NCBI GenBank assembly: GCA_017391525.1
Contig: JAFOYE010000009.1
Location: 1-64,000 of the forward strand
Length of the DNA: 64,000 nucleotides
Origin: Paludibacteraceae bacterium
GTDB lineage: Bacteria > Bacteroidota > Bacteroidia > Bacteroidales > Paludibacteraceae
Reading direction: 5' to 3'
In this document: piece after piece, positions 42,332 through 51,866 of the stretch
Position numbering within the stretch: position 1 is the stretch's first letter
How the letters are laid out: every line of letters starts with the position of its first letter
The notes under the pieces: model-generated
What the model was told of the DNA's origin: nothing
Databases searched by the model: none
Seen by the model: only the letters and a program-made list of their open reading frames with translations
Position numbers and translations under genes: made by a program

Positions 42332-42371
42332 TGGTTATTCCTAATATATCTTATATGTATCCGTTATGTCT

Positions 42372-43886
42372 TTATTGACGAGCAGCGGCCTTCTTCAGAG
42401 CGATGCTATAGGCTTCGCGGTAGTAGGTGAAGAAATTCTTCCACTCGGCTTGCAATGCCAAGTCCACGGCTGCCTTGCGAGCGGCAGCTACCTTGCGTGG
42501 CGTGAGCGAGAGGTAATACTCAATCGTATTGACAATATGATTGATGACATCATCGGTATTGCTATCGTTGCGATAAATAACCGCTACACCCTTGTCAATC
42601 GTCGTGCAACCCTGCTCCTCGCACCATACGCCATAGCCACTCAAACTAGTGGTGATAGTAGGCACATGGAATGCCATACTCTCCAATGGAGTATAACCCC
42701 ATGGCTCGTAGTAACTTGGGAAGATGGTTAAATCTAGACCAATGAGCAAATCGTAATATGGCAGGTTGAGTACGCCGTCGTTGCCATTGAGGTAAGTAGG
42801 CACGAAGATGACATGCACATTACCGACGGTAAAGTCCTCACGCTCTAAGTAAGGAATCATAACGAATGCGATGACTTTTTTTAGACCGCTTGCGCTGTTA
42901 GAAGTTAGACCGCCTTGGGCTGTTAGACCGCTTCGCTGTTGGATTTCGCCGAGGCGGGTGAGGGATTCGATGAAAACATCGATGCCTTTATTCTTCCACT
43001 CGTAGCGGCCGGCGGTGCCGATGAGCATATCGGTAGCTTTGGCATCAATACCTTTTGCACGGGCGAGGGATATTAGGGTGTTGCGTGCACGCTTGCGTGC
43101 GGCATCAAACTCTTTGCCTTGTGGCACGAAGCCTTGCTCAAATCCGTTAGGAGTGACGATATCTACAGGTTTGTCAAGCAGTTTGGCGCACTCGCGGGCT
43201 GTGAGATCGCTGACGGTAGTGAAGCAGTCGGCTTGGTGGGCTGCGGTTTTCTCTACGGAGTGCTTGCTGACCATGTTGAGTTCCTGAGCCATCTGGTCGC
43301 CATTGAAAGCGTAGAAGCAGTCGTATAGCGGTTTGTAGTTGCCTGCGATTGAGCGACCGATACCCGTAGCGTGGGTGGTGAAGAGGGTGGCTATCTTAGG
43401 GCAGTGCTCCTTTAAATATAATATAGTAAAGGCCGTTTGCCACTCGTTGCAGTGCATAACGGTAGAAGGTTGTCCGAGATGGTTGTAGAGACTCTCTGCC
43501 AGTTGACCTACTGCGTGGGCAAACATATTGCTCTCGTCGTAGTCGCCATAGGCTGCGTGACTTTGTACGCCATATTTCTCCCAAGCGTGGCCATAAATCT
43601 CGTTCTTGTGTGCCCATACTTCGTCCCACTTAAGGAGTACGGCAATAGGTTTACCAGGTACTTGCCAACGACCTACACGGACGCCTTGTGGACGCCAGCC
43701 TTTGAGCAGGGTTTTGCTCTCCTTGAAAGTTAGATTGGAATGGTCGCCGAAGTCGGGACCGAAGAAGATGACTTTGTCTTTATGTTCTTTTTGCATAGAA
43801 GCGGCACGTGTAGATAGTACGGCGTAGATGCCGCCTACACGGTTGCACACTTCCCAACTAGTTTCGAAGATATATTCTGGTTGCAT
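42372..43886 (-). CDS. Glycogen synthase (GT3-like, Bacteroidetes type)
   Basis: 504 residues. It begins EYIFETSWEVCNRVGGIYAVLST, the signature of the eukaryote-like GT3 synthase used in Bacteroidetes rather than bacterial GlgA (KVGGLADV). HCNEWQTAF, TTHATGIGRSIAG, TPNGFEQGF, GTAGRYEWKNKGIDVFIESL and FPSYYEPWGYTPLESMAF follow. An in-frame insert at about residues 313-335 (bases 42881-42948), LTAQGGLTSNSASGL, encoded by GTTAGAC words and CGCTTCGCTG-type stems, lies between the interdomain helix and KKVIAFVMIP. It completes glycogen turnover with glgP at the window start. Confidence 0.9.
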   Translation of the reverse strand: MQPEYIFETSWEVCNRVGGIYAVLSTRAASMQKEHKDKVIFFGPDFGDHSNLTFKESKTLLKGWRPQGVRVGRWQVPGKPIAVLLKWDEVWAHKNEIYGHAWEKYGVQSHAAYGDYDESNMFAHAVGQLAESLYNHLGQPSTVMHCNEWQTAFTILYLKEHCPKIATLFTTHATGIGRSIAGNYKPLYDCFYAFNGDQMAQELNMVSKHSVEKTAAHQADCFTTVSDLTARECAKLLDKPVDIVTPNGFEQGFVPQGKEFDAARKRARNTLISLARAKGIDAKATDMLIGTAGRYEWKNKGIDVFIESLTRLGEIQQRSGLTAQGGLTSNSASGLKKVIAFVMIPYLEREDFTVGNVHVIFVPTYLNGNDGVLNLPYYDLLIGLDLTIFPSYYEPWGYTPLESMAFHVPTITTSLSGYGVWCEEQGCTTIDKGVAVIYRNDSNTDDVINHIVNTIEYYLSLTPRKVAAARKAAVDLALQAEWKNFFTYYREAYSIALKKAAARQ

Positions 43887-43905
43887 GTTTGTGTATCAGT
43901 CTTGC

Positions 43906-44958
43906 TTATCGTAGATTATTATCTACAGCGATGAGTGTGATATTGTCTAATAGGTTGTAATTTACAGCTGTACTAGTGAATTGGTTGTTTTTACTTTTAA
44001 CGAGTGGCATACTTTTGAGTCCACTAGCAGTAGCCCAATAGAGGCGATTTCTGTTGGTATCCGCGTATAATGCGCCTGTTGCTGCGGAATCAATGAGTAC
44101 AAGGTTGCTACCATCGAAATTAGCTACCCATAATCCGTCTGTGGTATGGATGTACCATTTTTGTGCCATGGCATCGAGTTGCATATGTTGGATAGTCATA
44201 CCTGCAAAACCTGTAATGTCTTCGTCTAATTGGCTAGCAGTGAATAGCTTGCCGTTGAAGTTGACTTGAGTGTCGCTTGTTGCCGCGAGTAGTGCATTAT
44301 CTTCTGCTAGACCAGGTTTGATATCCTCGATACGGTCTTTGAATATACGTTGACGAACGATAGTTCCATCGTTTTGCTTCATTACAATAGCAGGGGCTTG
44401 TGTTAAATGAACAGCAAAGGTTTTGGTGATATTATGTTCTACACCATTGAATGTTAAGTGTAGATGAACGGTTTCTTCAGCTGCTGGTGACTTGAAGTAT
44501 ACTCTAAGTTCTTTTCCTGTAGTCGTGGAAGATAGTACTTCGCAGTTATCAGAAACTTGCCATTCATATGTCAAACTATGATTGAATGGGTTGTATACGT
44601 TCGCAGTAAACTGAACTTCTTGATAGTGTAAGATACTGTCGGTAGAGCATACAAAAGTAGGAACTGTATCGTAGACAGTTATCTCTCTTGCGCAGGTGTT
44701 GTATTTTACGCTATCCACCATCAAAGTAACAATGTATGTTCCAGGTTTTTTGTAGATATGCTTAGGGTTCTTGGCTAAACTAATAGTGTTGTCTCCAAAA
44801 TTCCACAACCATTCTTCACCCGCTGTGCTTAAATTGGAAAATGTGACAACTCGACCAGCACAAGGAGTGGTAGGTGAGTAACTAAAATCTACCTCTATAC
44901 GTTTACAACTAACGCATAGTGCTAGTAGCATGGATAAGAACAATATACTTCTATTCAT
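43906..44958 (-). CDS. PKD-domain lipoprotein
   Basis: 350 residues. Lipoprotein signal (1-17, lipobox ALCVSC). A PKD domain (about 25-95) has WLWNFGDNTISLAKNPKHIYKKPGTY without its last residues, and a second immunoglobulin-like domain (about 100-180, LTYEWQVSDN). The C-terminal part (about 195-350) has repeated short strands with YWATASG and LYADTNRNRLYW, reminiscent of a beta-propeller of the LDL-receptor YWTD type. Probably surface or periplasmic; ligand unknown. It sits in the miaA-glycogen synthase operon with 19-23 base gaps. Confidence 0.8.
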   Translation of the reverse strand: MNRSILFLSMLLALCVSCKRIEVDFSYSPTTPCAGRVVTFSNLSTAGEEWLWNFGDNTISLAKNPKHIYKKPGTYIVTLMVDSVKYNTCAREITVYDTVPTFVCSTDSILHYQEVQFTANVYNPFNHSLTYEWQVSDNCEVLSSTTTGKELRVYFKSPAAEETVHLHLTFNGVEHNITKTFAVHLTQAPAIVMKQNDGTIVRQRIFKDRIEDIKPGLAEDNALLAATSDTQVNFNGKLFTASQLDEDITGFAGMTIQHMQLDAMAQKWYIHTTDGLWVANFDGSNLVLIDSAATGALYADTNRNRLYWATASGLKSMPLVKSKNNQFTSTAVNYNLLDNITLIAVDNNLR

Positions 44959-44981
44959 AATTTTCTATATTTTGTTGACGT

Positions 44982-45896
44982 TTATGCTTTAATGACGGTC
45001 GGAGAAATCTCTTCAGAAGCTTTTCGCCACCACGTTATTTGGCGTTTGGCGTAGTGTCTGCTGTTTTGTTGAATCATTTCAATGGCTCGCTCAAGAGTCC
45101 ATTCTCCTGCAAAATATTTCAATAATTCCTTGTAACCAACTGTGTTTACGCTATTAGGAATATTTTCGTCTTGTTGTACTATACCTTCTGAATTGATTAT
45201 TCCTAATTTTTCGAATGCCTTCTTAGCTTCTTGTATTAATCCGGCTTCAATCATTTTGTGAACGCGCAGATTGATACGCTCATAGAGTTCTTCTCGTGGA
45301 CGTTCGATCATGATATACTCGATATCATAATGATTGTCCTTGTTGGCTTTGTGTCCACCTTGTCTAAAGTGTGAATATGGTTTCCCGCTAGCCAATGTTA
45401 CCTCTATGCAGTGCATTAGGCGTTGTGGGTTCTGCTGGTCTACTTGTTTCCAATATTCAGGATCTAGGCGTTGAACTTCTTGTTGCAACCATGCTAAACC
45501 ATTCTGTTTGTATGATTCGCGAACTTGTGTTCGTACTAGTTCTGGAACTTCGGGTATGTCGTCTAACCCTTTGCACACAGCATCGATATACATCATACTT
45601 CCTCCCACCATTACCACATGTTCATGTTGGGTGAAGAGTTCTTGTAGTAGCGCATTGCAATCTCGTGCATATTGACCTGCATTATAGTTTTCGTGCAGCT
45701 CTTTGATGCCGATGAAGTAGTGCTTGACACGCTGTTGCTCTTCTAGGCTAGGTGCGGCAGTACCTACGGGTAGGTCACGATAGATTTGTCTTGAATCTGC
45801 GCTCACAATGGGACATCCCCATTGTTCGGCTAATTGCAGACTCAAGTCTGTCTTGCCTACTCCAGTAGGACCTAATATAACAGTTAGTTTGGGCAT
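44982..45896 (-). CDS. miaA: tRNA dimethylallyltransferase
   Basis: Transfers a dimethylallyl group to A37 of tRNAs reading UNN codons. P-loop LGPTGVGKTDLS at about residues 7-18, VSADSRQIYRDLPVGTA, VGGSMMYIDAVCKGLDDIP, QNPQRLMHCIEV and the end QNSRHYAKRQITWWR. The start chosen is the ATG at 45896, which overlaps the upstream stop (TAATG), rather than an in-frame ATG 24 bases earlier. 304 residues. Confidence 0.96.
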   Translation of the reverse strand: MPKLTVILGPTGVGKTDLSLQLAEQWGCPIVSADSRQIYRDLPVGTAAPSLEEQQRVKHYFIGIKELHENYNAGQYARDCNALLQELFTQHEHVVMVGGSMMYIDAVCKGLDDIPEVPELVRTQVRESYKQNGLAWLQQEVQRLDPEYWKQVDQQNPQRLMHCIEVTLASGKPYSHFRQGGHKANKDNHYDIEYIMIERPREELYERINLRVHKMIEAGLIQEAKKAFEKLGIINSEGIVQQDENIPNSVNTVGYKELLKYFAGEWTLERAIEMIQQNSRHYAKRQITWWRKASEEISPTVIKA

Positions 45897-46441
45897 TAGA
45901 ACATTGATCCGTCGTCCCAACTCAAATCTTGAAATCCGTCTGCATCTAGGTCATCAATGTCAAATTGACTATCGCTAAACATATCCTCGTCTTCCCATGC
46001 TGCATCTTTAACACGAGCTGCCTCAGCCGCATCTTCTGTTTGCAATTGTTTAGGTGCCTCTCCACGACTTTCAACGCAATCTACACCAGACATGATGCCA
46101 GGAAGGATCTCGGTTAAACTGCCGAAGAAATAGCGTTCGTACATAGGGTCGTAGATATAGATCAATCGCTGACCTCGATCTTCCATTAGTTCGCTCAATC
46201 TGGTAGATTCCATGATCATATTATCATATTCAAAGCTGCTACCCATTTCGAGGAGCGTAACTTCTTGCTCTTTCTCCCAGCGTTCGTTGCACATGAAGAA
46301 AGATGTCATTTGATCATCTGGAAAATTCACACTTTTCAAAATAGCCGCGTGCAATTCTAAAAAGGTGGCATCACTATCTGCATTAAAAACACGACGAAAA
46401 CCGTCTACTTCGTCGCATGAAAAAGTAATCTTGTATATCAT
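45896..46441 (-). CDS. Plasmid pRiA4b ORF-3-like (IS1096 passenger TnpR-like) family protein
   Basis: 181 residues. N-terminal part YKITFSCDEVDGFRRVFNADSDATFLELHAAILKSV (conserved opening of the family), then FFMCNERWEKEQEVTL, LIYIYDPMYERYFFGSL, and a highly acidic tail (AAWEDEDMFSD, DIDDLDADGF). The family was named from mobile elements but in Bacteroidetes it is chromosomal and often next to miaA; nothing here suggests a transposon. Function unknown. First gene of a four-gene minus-strand operon. Confidence 0.8.
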   Translation of the reverse strand: MIYKITFSCDEVDGFRRVFNADSDATFLELHAAILKSVNFPDDQMTSFFMCNERWEKEQEVTLLEMGSSFEYDNMIMESTRLSELMEDRGQRLIYIYDPMYERYFFGSLTEILPGIMSGVDCVESRGEAPKQLQTEDAAEAARVKDAAWEDEDMFSDSQFDIDDLDADGFQDLSWDDGSMF

Positions 46442-46473
46442 ATAATCTTTGATTAGTTCTGCTAATTTCGCTG

Positions 46474-46481
46474 CAAAAGTA
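46474..46481 (-). promoter_or_regulatory. -7 box of the miaA-glycogen synthase operon
   Basis: Minus-strand TACTTTTG, 33 bases before the first ATG; the -33 position carries ATTG (46502-46505). Confidence 0.6.
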
Positions 46482-46552
46482 CAACTTTTTTCTTAAATAT
46501 GCAATATATTTAAGTATAATTTTGTGAAATAATAGATAAAGGCTATAATTCT

Positions 46553-46584
46553 CTTGTGTAATTCATTTTTTTTGTGTAACTTTG
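46553..46584 (+). promoter_or_regulatory. Promoter of the nucleosidase-like gene
   Basis: CTTG (46553-46556), 20-base spacer, TAACTTTG (46577-46584); the start codon is 26 bases on. Confidence 0.65.
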
Positions 46585-46610
46585 CAGAGTAATTAGAACA
46601 AATATCGAGT

Positions 46611-47150
46611 ATGAATAATCATTTTATCGTTATCGCAGAGGCGGGTGATTTTATAGGTGAGCAAAAACTCATTGCGCAACATCTCAAAGGGGAGATGAAG
46701 GACAATAAATGGTATATGGAAGATGGAACAATTTGGGATATTATTGTTACTGGCGTGGGGGCTATTAATGTGATGCACACATTGCGTGACATTCCTCGTA
46801 ACGCACAGATTATCAATATAGGATACGCAGGCAGTGCGAATTATGAAATAGGTTCTGTGGTGTGCGTGGAGGAGGCAAAATTGAATCATCCATGTGTGAA
46901 TTATCCAGAGCCTCAATTGGCGTTAACAATAGTACCTTCATCCTATCTAAAAAATCCAGAATCATGTCTATCTTCTGTCTGCTACAGCAATACGGATTTT
47001 GTATTGCAGTCGGATTATAAGGATTGTGTTTTTGATATGGAATTGGCCTATATTGCGGCGCTGGGTTTTGAGAACTTGGTATCGTTGAAGATTGTGAGTG
47101 ATAATCTTAGTTTACACGATTATCGCGAAGTAGCAGCGGGAGTAGAATAG
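46611..47150 (+). CDS. Nucleoside phosphorylase / MTA-SAH nucleosidase-like protein
   Basis: 179 residues with the PNP/UDP-phosphorylase fold pattern: IIVTGVGAINVMHTL, INIGYAGSANYEIGSVV, then CVFDMELAYIAAL in place of the catalytic MEG/MEx motif, and KIVSDNLSLHDYRE, where the SD(N) Asp is the usual purine-contacting residue. Shorter than MtnN (about 230), with the N-terminal strand and the middle reduced. Likely a 5'-methylthioadenosine/futalosine-type nucleosidase relative; substrate not determinable. Confidence 0.75.
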   Translation: MNNHFIVIAEAGDFIGEQKLIAQHLKGEMKDNKWYMEDGTIWDIIVTGVGAINVMHTLRDIPRNAQIINIGYAGSANYEIGSVVCVEEAKLNHPCVNYPEPQLALTIVPSSYLKNPESCLSSVCYSNTDFVLQSDYKDCVFDMELAYIAALGFENLVSLKIVSDNLSLHDYREVAAGVE

Positions 47151-47366
47151 GTCGCTATTTTCTCGAGACTGCGGTCGCTTTGGGTGGCTCATATGCAGAT
47201 TTTGGCTTTAAAAAGTAAACTTTTTCGTCAAAAACTTGCATATGTGCTTTTTTTATAGTACCTTTGCACGCTATTTTCGTGTATTGTATCGCTGCATGCA
47301 CATGCGCGTGGGTACATTCGGCAATTTTTGAAAACAAAATATATTAACAAAATAATTAAAAACATT
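47151..47366. promoter_or_regulatory. secDF leader and promoter
   Basis: Promoter at 47235-47266: CTTG, 20-base spacer, TACCTTTG. About 95 bases of leader follow, containing GCATGCACATGCGCG-type alternating purine/pyrimidine words. A TTG at 47328 is in frame with secDF, but the ATG at 47367 is preferred. Confidence 0.6.
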
Positions 47367-50300
47367 ATGCAAAACAAAGGACTAGTTGTTACCTTGGCGG
47401 TCTGCCTTGCTTTGGTGAGCGCGTTCTACTTGTCATTCTCATTTGTGACAAGATATTACGACAATAAAGCAGAGGAGTATGCACAAGGTGATGTTGACAA
47501 GAAGAAAGAGTATTTAGATTCTGTCAATCTTGAGAAAGTGTGGTTTGGCTACACATTGAAAGCATGTCGTGAGAAAGAGATTAACTTGGGTCTTGACCTT
47601 AAGGGTGGTATGAACGTAACCATGGAGGTGTCTGTACAAGATGTTCTCAATGAGTTGAGCGGCAAGAATCAATCTCCTGCTTATGTAAATGCTATTGCGG
47701 CAGCAGAGGCCTCAAGTGAGGATGATTATTTAACAGCATTTTTTAATTCTCTAGAGCAATCAAAAGTAAGTTATGCCTCTATTTTCTCTTCTATGGCTTT
47801 GAAGGATAAAGTGAAATTGGATTCTTCAAACGAGGATGTAGAGAAAGTTGTTCGTGCAGAGGTTGAAGGTGCTATTGAAAACGCATTTAACGTACTCCGT
47901 ACTCGTATTGACCGCTTTGGTGTAGTACAACCTAATATCCAAAAATTGGGTAAAACAGGTCGTATCTTGATTGAGTTGCCAGGTGTTAAGGAGCCAGAAC
48001 GTGTAGAGAAGCTTCTTCAAGCTTCAGCTAACTTGGAGTTCTGGGAGACATATGAGTTCAAAGATATTCTTCCTTTGTTGGTGAAAGTTGACGAGGCATT
48101 GACTTCTAAAGAGGATGTTGCTCCAGCAGCAGAAAAGGCTCCTCAAGTAGAGGTTAGCGAGAATGACGTGGATAATATTATCACAGATACAGCGGTTGTA
48201 GCTGATGCAAAAGAGGAGAGTGTAGCACCAACTCAAGCTACCAATGCGCTTTTTGCTAAATTGATTCCTGCGCTAGCTCAAACAGGTCAACCAATGGACG
48301 GTCCAGTTGTAGGTACAGCTAAGTTGAATGATATGGCTAAGGTTGATTCAATGTTGTCAACTGATGTGGCTAGATCTATTTTACCACGTGACTTGAAATT
48401 CGCTTGGACTGTTAAAGCAATTGATAAAGCAGAAACTCAATATCAACTTATTGCATTAAAATCAAGTGGCACAGACCTTTCTCCTGCTCTTACAGGTGAT
48501 GTGATTACAGATGCTCGTGCAGACTTTGGTCAAGTGTCTGCATATGCTAATGTATCTATGTCAATGAACTCAGAGGGAGCTCGTCGTTGGCAACTTATCA
48601 CACGTAACAATAAAGACAAATCAATTGCGATTGTCCTAGATGGTTATGTATATAGCTTCCCAAGAGTGGAAAATGAGATTCCAGGAGGTAATTCACAAAT
48701 TACTGGTAACTTCACTGTAGATGAGGCTAAGGACTTAGCTAATACATTGAACTCAGGTAAGATGCCAGCTTCTGCACATATCATTGACAAAGCAGTTGTT
48801 GGTCCTTCTTTGGGTCAAGCAGCAATCAAGGATGGCTTGTGGAGCTTTGCAATTGGTTTCCTTCTTATCATGCTTTACATGGTATTCTACTATGGTTTGA
48901 TTCCTGGTATGATTGCAAACTTCGCGTTGCTCTGTAACGTGTTCTTGCTCGTTGGTGTGCTATCTTCATTCTCTGCTGTATTGACTTTGCCTGGTATCGC
49001 TGGTATCGTGTTGACCATGGGTATGGCTGTGGATGCTAACGTGCTTATTTATGAGCGTATTCGCGAGGAGATGAGAGGTGGCAAGAATATGCGTAAGGCT
49101 ATCCAAGATGGTTTTGGCAACGCTATTAGTGCTATTATTGACTCTAACGTGACTTCATTCTTGACAGGTGCTATTTTAGCAATCTTCGGTTCCGGTCCTA
49201 TCAAAGGTTTCGCGGTAACCTATATGATTGGTATTATTTCTTCATTCTTGACATCTGTGTTTATTTGCCGTCTATTGCTCGAGCAATATGCTAAGAAAGA
49301 GAGTGCAAAAGAGTTGTCTTTCACTACAAGAATCATGAAGAATTTCTTGCAAAATACTAATATGAACTTCATTGGTGCTCGTAAGATTACTTACATCATT
49401 TCTGGTGCAATGGTTGTTATTGGTATTTTGGGTGTTACTCCATCTGTAATGGGTAAACTTAACTTAGGTATTGACTTCTCAGGTGGTCGCAACTATGTGA
49501 TTAGTTTTGAGCAAAGCGTAAATACTGATGATGTACGCAATAGCTTAGAGACTGTCTTCATGGATACAAAAGCTGAGTTGGGTGATGAGGAGAACTTCTC
49601 ATTGAACGTAATTACCTATGGTGAGGGCAACCAAGTACGTGTATCTACCAACTTCTTGGTAAATAACAAGTCAAATGAAGCTGAAGATATTATTACAAAG
49701 GCATTGTATGAGGGATGTAAACCATTCTTGGCGGACAATATTACCTTTGATGACTTCAAGGATACCCAAACCAATGATAAGGTAGGTATCATGCAGTCAC
49801 AAATGGTAGGACCTGCTGTTGCTAGTGATATCACAGAATCTGCTATCTGGGCAGTGTTGGCTGCGATGTTGGTAATCTTTTTGTACATCTTTGTACGTTT
49901 CCGCAACGTTGCATTCTCTGTTGGTGCTTTGGTCGGTTTGGCACACGACACACTCATTATTTTGGGTCTATATGCTATCCTTTGGAAGGTTATGCCATTC
50001 TCTATGGAGATTGACCAATCATTTATCGCTGCTATCTTGACTGTTATCGGTTATTCTATCAACGATACAGTGGTTGTATTCGACCGCGTGCGCGAATATA
50101 AAGGTTTATATCCAAAACGTGATCTCAAACTGAATATTAACAATGCGTTGAATCATACATTGAGTCGTACATTCTCTACCTCTATGTCTACTTTCGTAGT
50201 ATTGTTGGCAATCTTCTGCTTCGGAGGTGAGACAATTCGTGGATTCGTGTTTGCATTGCTCATAGGTGTGATTGTAGGTACATACTCTACTCTCTGCGTA

Positions 50301-50372
50301 GCAACTCCATTGGCATACGATATCCAAGCGGCTCTTAATCGTCGTAAAGAGAAGAAAGCTGCTAAGAACTAA
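47367..50372 (+). CDS. secDF: Protein translocase subunits SecD and SecF, fused
   Basis: Proton-driven membrane partner of SecYEG that pulls preproteins across the inner membrane. About 1001 residues: SecD half with LGLDLKGGMNVTMEV (about 70), LRTRIDRFGVVQPNIQ, the periplasmic P1 region with a long Ala/Glu-rich loop (about 255-310), VVGPSLGQAAIKDGL and GMAVDANVLIYERIREE (proton-path Asp); SecF half from about 650 with LNLGIDFSGGRNYVI, VGPAVASDITESA and SINDTVVVFDRVREY. Two sets of six membrane helices. The fusion is standard in Bacteroidetes. Confidence 0.97.
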   Translation: MQNKGLVVTLAVCLALVSAFYLSFSFVTRYYDNKAEEYAQGDVDKKKEYLDSVNLEKVWFGYTLKACREKEINLGLDLKGGMNVTMEVSVQDVLNELSGKNQSPAYVNAIAAAEASSEDDYLTAFFNSLEQSKVSYASIFSSMALKDKVKLDSSNEDVEKVVRAEVEGAIENAFNVLRTRIDRFGVVQPNIQKLGKTGRILIELPGVKEPERVEKLLQASANLEFWETYEFKDILPLLVKVDEALTSKEDVAPAAEKAPQVEVSENDVDNIITDTAVVADAKEESVAPTQATNALFAKLIPALAQTGQPMDGPVVGTAKLNDMAKVDSMLSTDVARSILPRDLKFAWTVKAIDKAETQYQLIALKSSGTDLSPALTGDVITDARADFGQVSAYANVSMSMNSEGARRWQLITRNNKDKSIAIVLDGYVYSFPRVENEIPGGNSQITGNFTVDEAKDLANTLNSGKMPASAHIIDKAVVGPSLGQAAIKDGLWSFAIGFLLIMLYMVFYYGLIPGMIANFALLCNVFLLVGVLSSFSAVLTLPGIAGIVLTMGMAVDANVLIYERIREEMRGGKNMRKAIQDGFGNAISAIIDSNVTSFLTGAILAIFGSGPIKGFAVTYMIGIISSFLTSVFICRLLLEQYAKKESAKELSFTTRIMKNFLQNTNMNFIGARKITYIISGAMVVIGILGVTPSVMGKLNLGIDFSGGRNYVISFEQSVNTDDVRNSLETVFMDTKAELGDEENFSLNVITYGEGNQVRVSTNFLVNNKSNEAEDIITKALYEGCKPFLADNITFDDFKDTQTNDKVGIMQSQMVGPAVASDITESAIWAVLAAMLVIFLYIFVRFRNVAFSVGALVGLAHDTLIILGLYAILWKVMPFSMEIDQSFIAAILTVIGYSINDTVVVFDRVREYKGLYPKRDLKLNINNALNHTLSRTFSTSMSTFVVLLAIFCFGGETIRGFVFALLIGVIVGTYSTLCVATPLAYDIQAALNRRKEKKAAKN

Positions 50373-50389
50373 TTTAAATTAGTATATCA

Positions 50390-50427
50390 AAAGAAATAAC
50401 AGGCCAAATGGTCTGTTATTTCTTTTT
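50390..50427 (+). terminator. Terminator of secDF
   Basis: AAGAAATAACAG pairs with CTGTTATTTCTT around GCCAAATGGT, followed by TTTG; A-rich upstream, so it may also work in reverse. Confidence 0.9.
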
Positions 50428-50543
50428 GTATTACATATTAAGGTACACTATATTTATATATTAAGATATACTAACTCTTGTGATCTTGATTGTGTGCTAT
50501 GTTAGCATCACAGTAATAATACTTTATATATATAATAAGGTAT

Positions 50544-50575
50544 AAAAAAACCAAGTCGTTTAGCGACTTGGTTTT
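50544..50575 (-). terminator. Terminator of tRNA-Arg and its operon
   Basis: Perfect stem ACCAAGTCG / CGACTTGGT; on the minus strand it is followed by seven T residues, directly after the tRNA 3' end. Confidence 0.9.
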
Positions 50576-50576
50576 G

Positions 50577-50650
50577 TGACCCCGGTGGGATTCAAACCCA
50601 CGACCTTCAGAACCGGAATCTGACGCTCTATTCAGCTAAGCTACGGAGCC
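50577..50650 (-). tRNA. tRNA-Arg, anticodon CCG
   Basis: Minus-strand cloverleaf: acceptor GGCTCCG/CGGGGTC with two G-T pairs, anticodon stem TCAGA/TCTGA, loop TTCCGGT (anticodon CCG), T-arm GTGGGTTTGAATCCCAC, discriminator A, no CCA. It lies 57 bases after the metallopeptidase stop on the same strand and may be part of that transcript. Confidence 0.93.
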
Positions 50651-50707
50651 TATTGGCTCAGTCATTGCAACACTAGAAATAGATGTATAACTGAGCAATA
50701 ACTGAGT

Positions 50708-51385
50708 TTAGTCTCTTCTTCCCATATATATCATAATGTAGTATATCAATGTGCCTAGTGATGCTAAGGCAGATACTACATATGTATATGCTGCGCTACG
50801 TAGAGCGGTAGAGGCCATAGGTGTTGTTTCGCGATTGGTAATGCCTGCGGTTTCGAGCCATTGTATAGCTCGTACACTAGCATTAATCTCAACAGGTAAG
50901 GTAATGAATGAGAATAATGTGGTGGCAGCATATAGGATGATACCAACTAGTAATAGGTTAGGGAAGGTCTCTACCATTAAAATTCCACCGAGTAGAATCC
51001 AAGTAACCCATTGAGATGCGAAACTAACGATAGGCACTAATGCAGAACGCATTTGAAGTGGTGCATATGCATGTGCATGTTGGAGAGCATGTCCACATTC
51101 GTGTGCTGCTACAGCAGCTGCTGCAACGCTGTTAGAGTTGTACACAGAATCGGAGAGATTAACGGTCTTTGATCGTGGGTCATAGTGGTCAGTCAAGTGT
51201 CCTTTGGTAGAACATACAGTGACGTCGTAGATTCCGTTATCTCGTAACATTTTTTCTGCAACCTCTCGCCCTGTAAGAGCAATGTGAACTTTGCTGAATT
51301 TCTTGAAACGTTGTTCCATAAGTGCGCTGACACCCCAACTAACGAGTGCAACAGCAATAAATAATATCCAATAAGAACTTATCAT
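50708..51385 (-). CDS. Membrane zinc metallopeptidase (YugP-like, PF04298 type)
   Basis: 225 residues. N-terminal membrane helix (about 4-22), a soluble region with GHLTDHYDPRSKTVNLSDSVY, the zinc motif AAHECGHALQH at about residues 92-102, and further helices (about 115-135, 140-165, 195-218). Neutral zinc peptidase of unknown substrate. Twelve bases downstream of the Fur-family gene. Confidence 0.9.
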   Translation of the reverse strand: MISSYWILFIAVALVSWGVSALMEQRFKKFSKVHIALTGREVAEKMLRDNGIYDVTVCSTKGHLTDHYDPRSKTVNLSDSVYNSNSVAAAAVAAHECGHALQHAHAYAPLQMRSALVPIVSFASQWVTWILLGGILMVETFPNLLLVGIILYAATTLFSFITLPVEINASVRAIQWLETAGITNRETTPMASTALRSAAYTYVVSALASLGTLIYYIMIYMGRRD

Positions 51386-51396
51386 ATTAAAAAAGT

Positions 51397-51864
51397 TTAG
51401 TTTTTTGATAATTGTTTTCTTCTACACACTTTGCAGTGTCCGTAAATATATAGCGAAAATCGCTCTTGGTTAAAGTTGGTAAAGTTTTTATCCTCTAGCA
51501 TTCTCTGGATGGTTGAATCTTTGACCTCGCTTATTCGACCACACTTTTGGCAAATGATTTTTACGGATGATGTTTTCAAAAACATAATTTCGTATTGTGC
51601 GGCTCGTTTGCCAAAATCCTTTTCGAGTCGATGAACAATACCTGCCTTTTCCATAATGCTAAGGGCATTGTATACCGTAGCTCGACTGATGGTAATACCA
51701 GTGAGTGAGTACCTTAGGTCATCAACAGAGAATCGTTGTAAGGCGCAAATAGAAGCTAGAATAGTCATCCTCTCAGCCGTATGTCTGAGTTGATGCTTAT
51801 CTATGTAGTCGCAGAGCAACCCATATGCTTGTCTGTATATGTCGTCTTGCTTTTTATTGGGCAT
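51397..51864 (-). CDS. Fur-family transcriptional regulator
   Basis: 155 residues. The N-terminal winged helix has LRHTAERMTILASI and ITISRATVYNALSIMEKAGIVHR; the C-terminal dimer domain has the structural-zinc pairs CQKCGR and GHCKVCRRK. The metal-sensing His cluster typical of Fur (HHDH) is not evident, so the sensed signal could be iron, zinc or peroxide. Co-transcribed with the acetyltransferase-like gene two bases upstream. Confidence 0.88.
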   Translation of the reverse strand: MPNKKQDDIYRQAYGLLCDYIDKHQLRHTAERMTILASICALQRFSVDDLRYSLTGITISRATVYNALSIMEKAGIVHRLEKDFGKRAAQYEIMFLKTSSVKIICQKCGRISEVKDSTIQRMLEDKNFTNFNQERFSLYIYGHCKVCRRKQLSKN

Positions 51865-51866
51865 TT

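Noticed and set aside
45896..46441. Transposon or plasmid origin suggested by the pRiA4b/IS1096 family name
   Set aside because: No inverted repeats, transposase or composition change; the gene is in a housekeeping operon with miaA.
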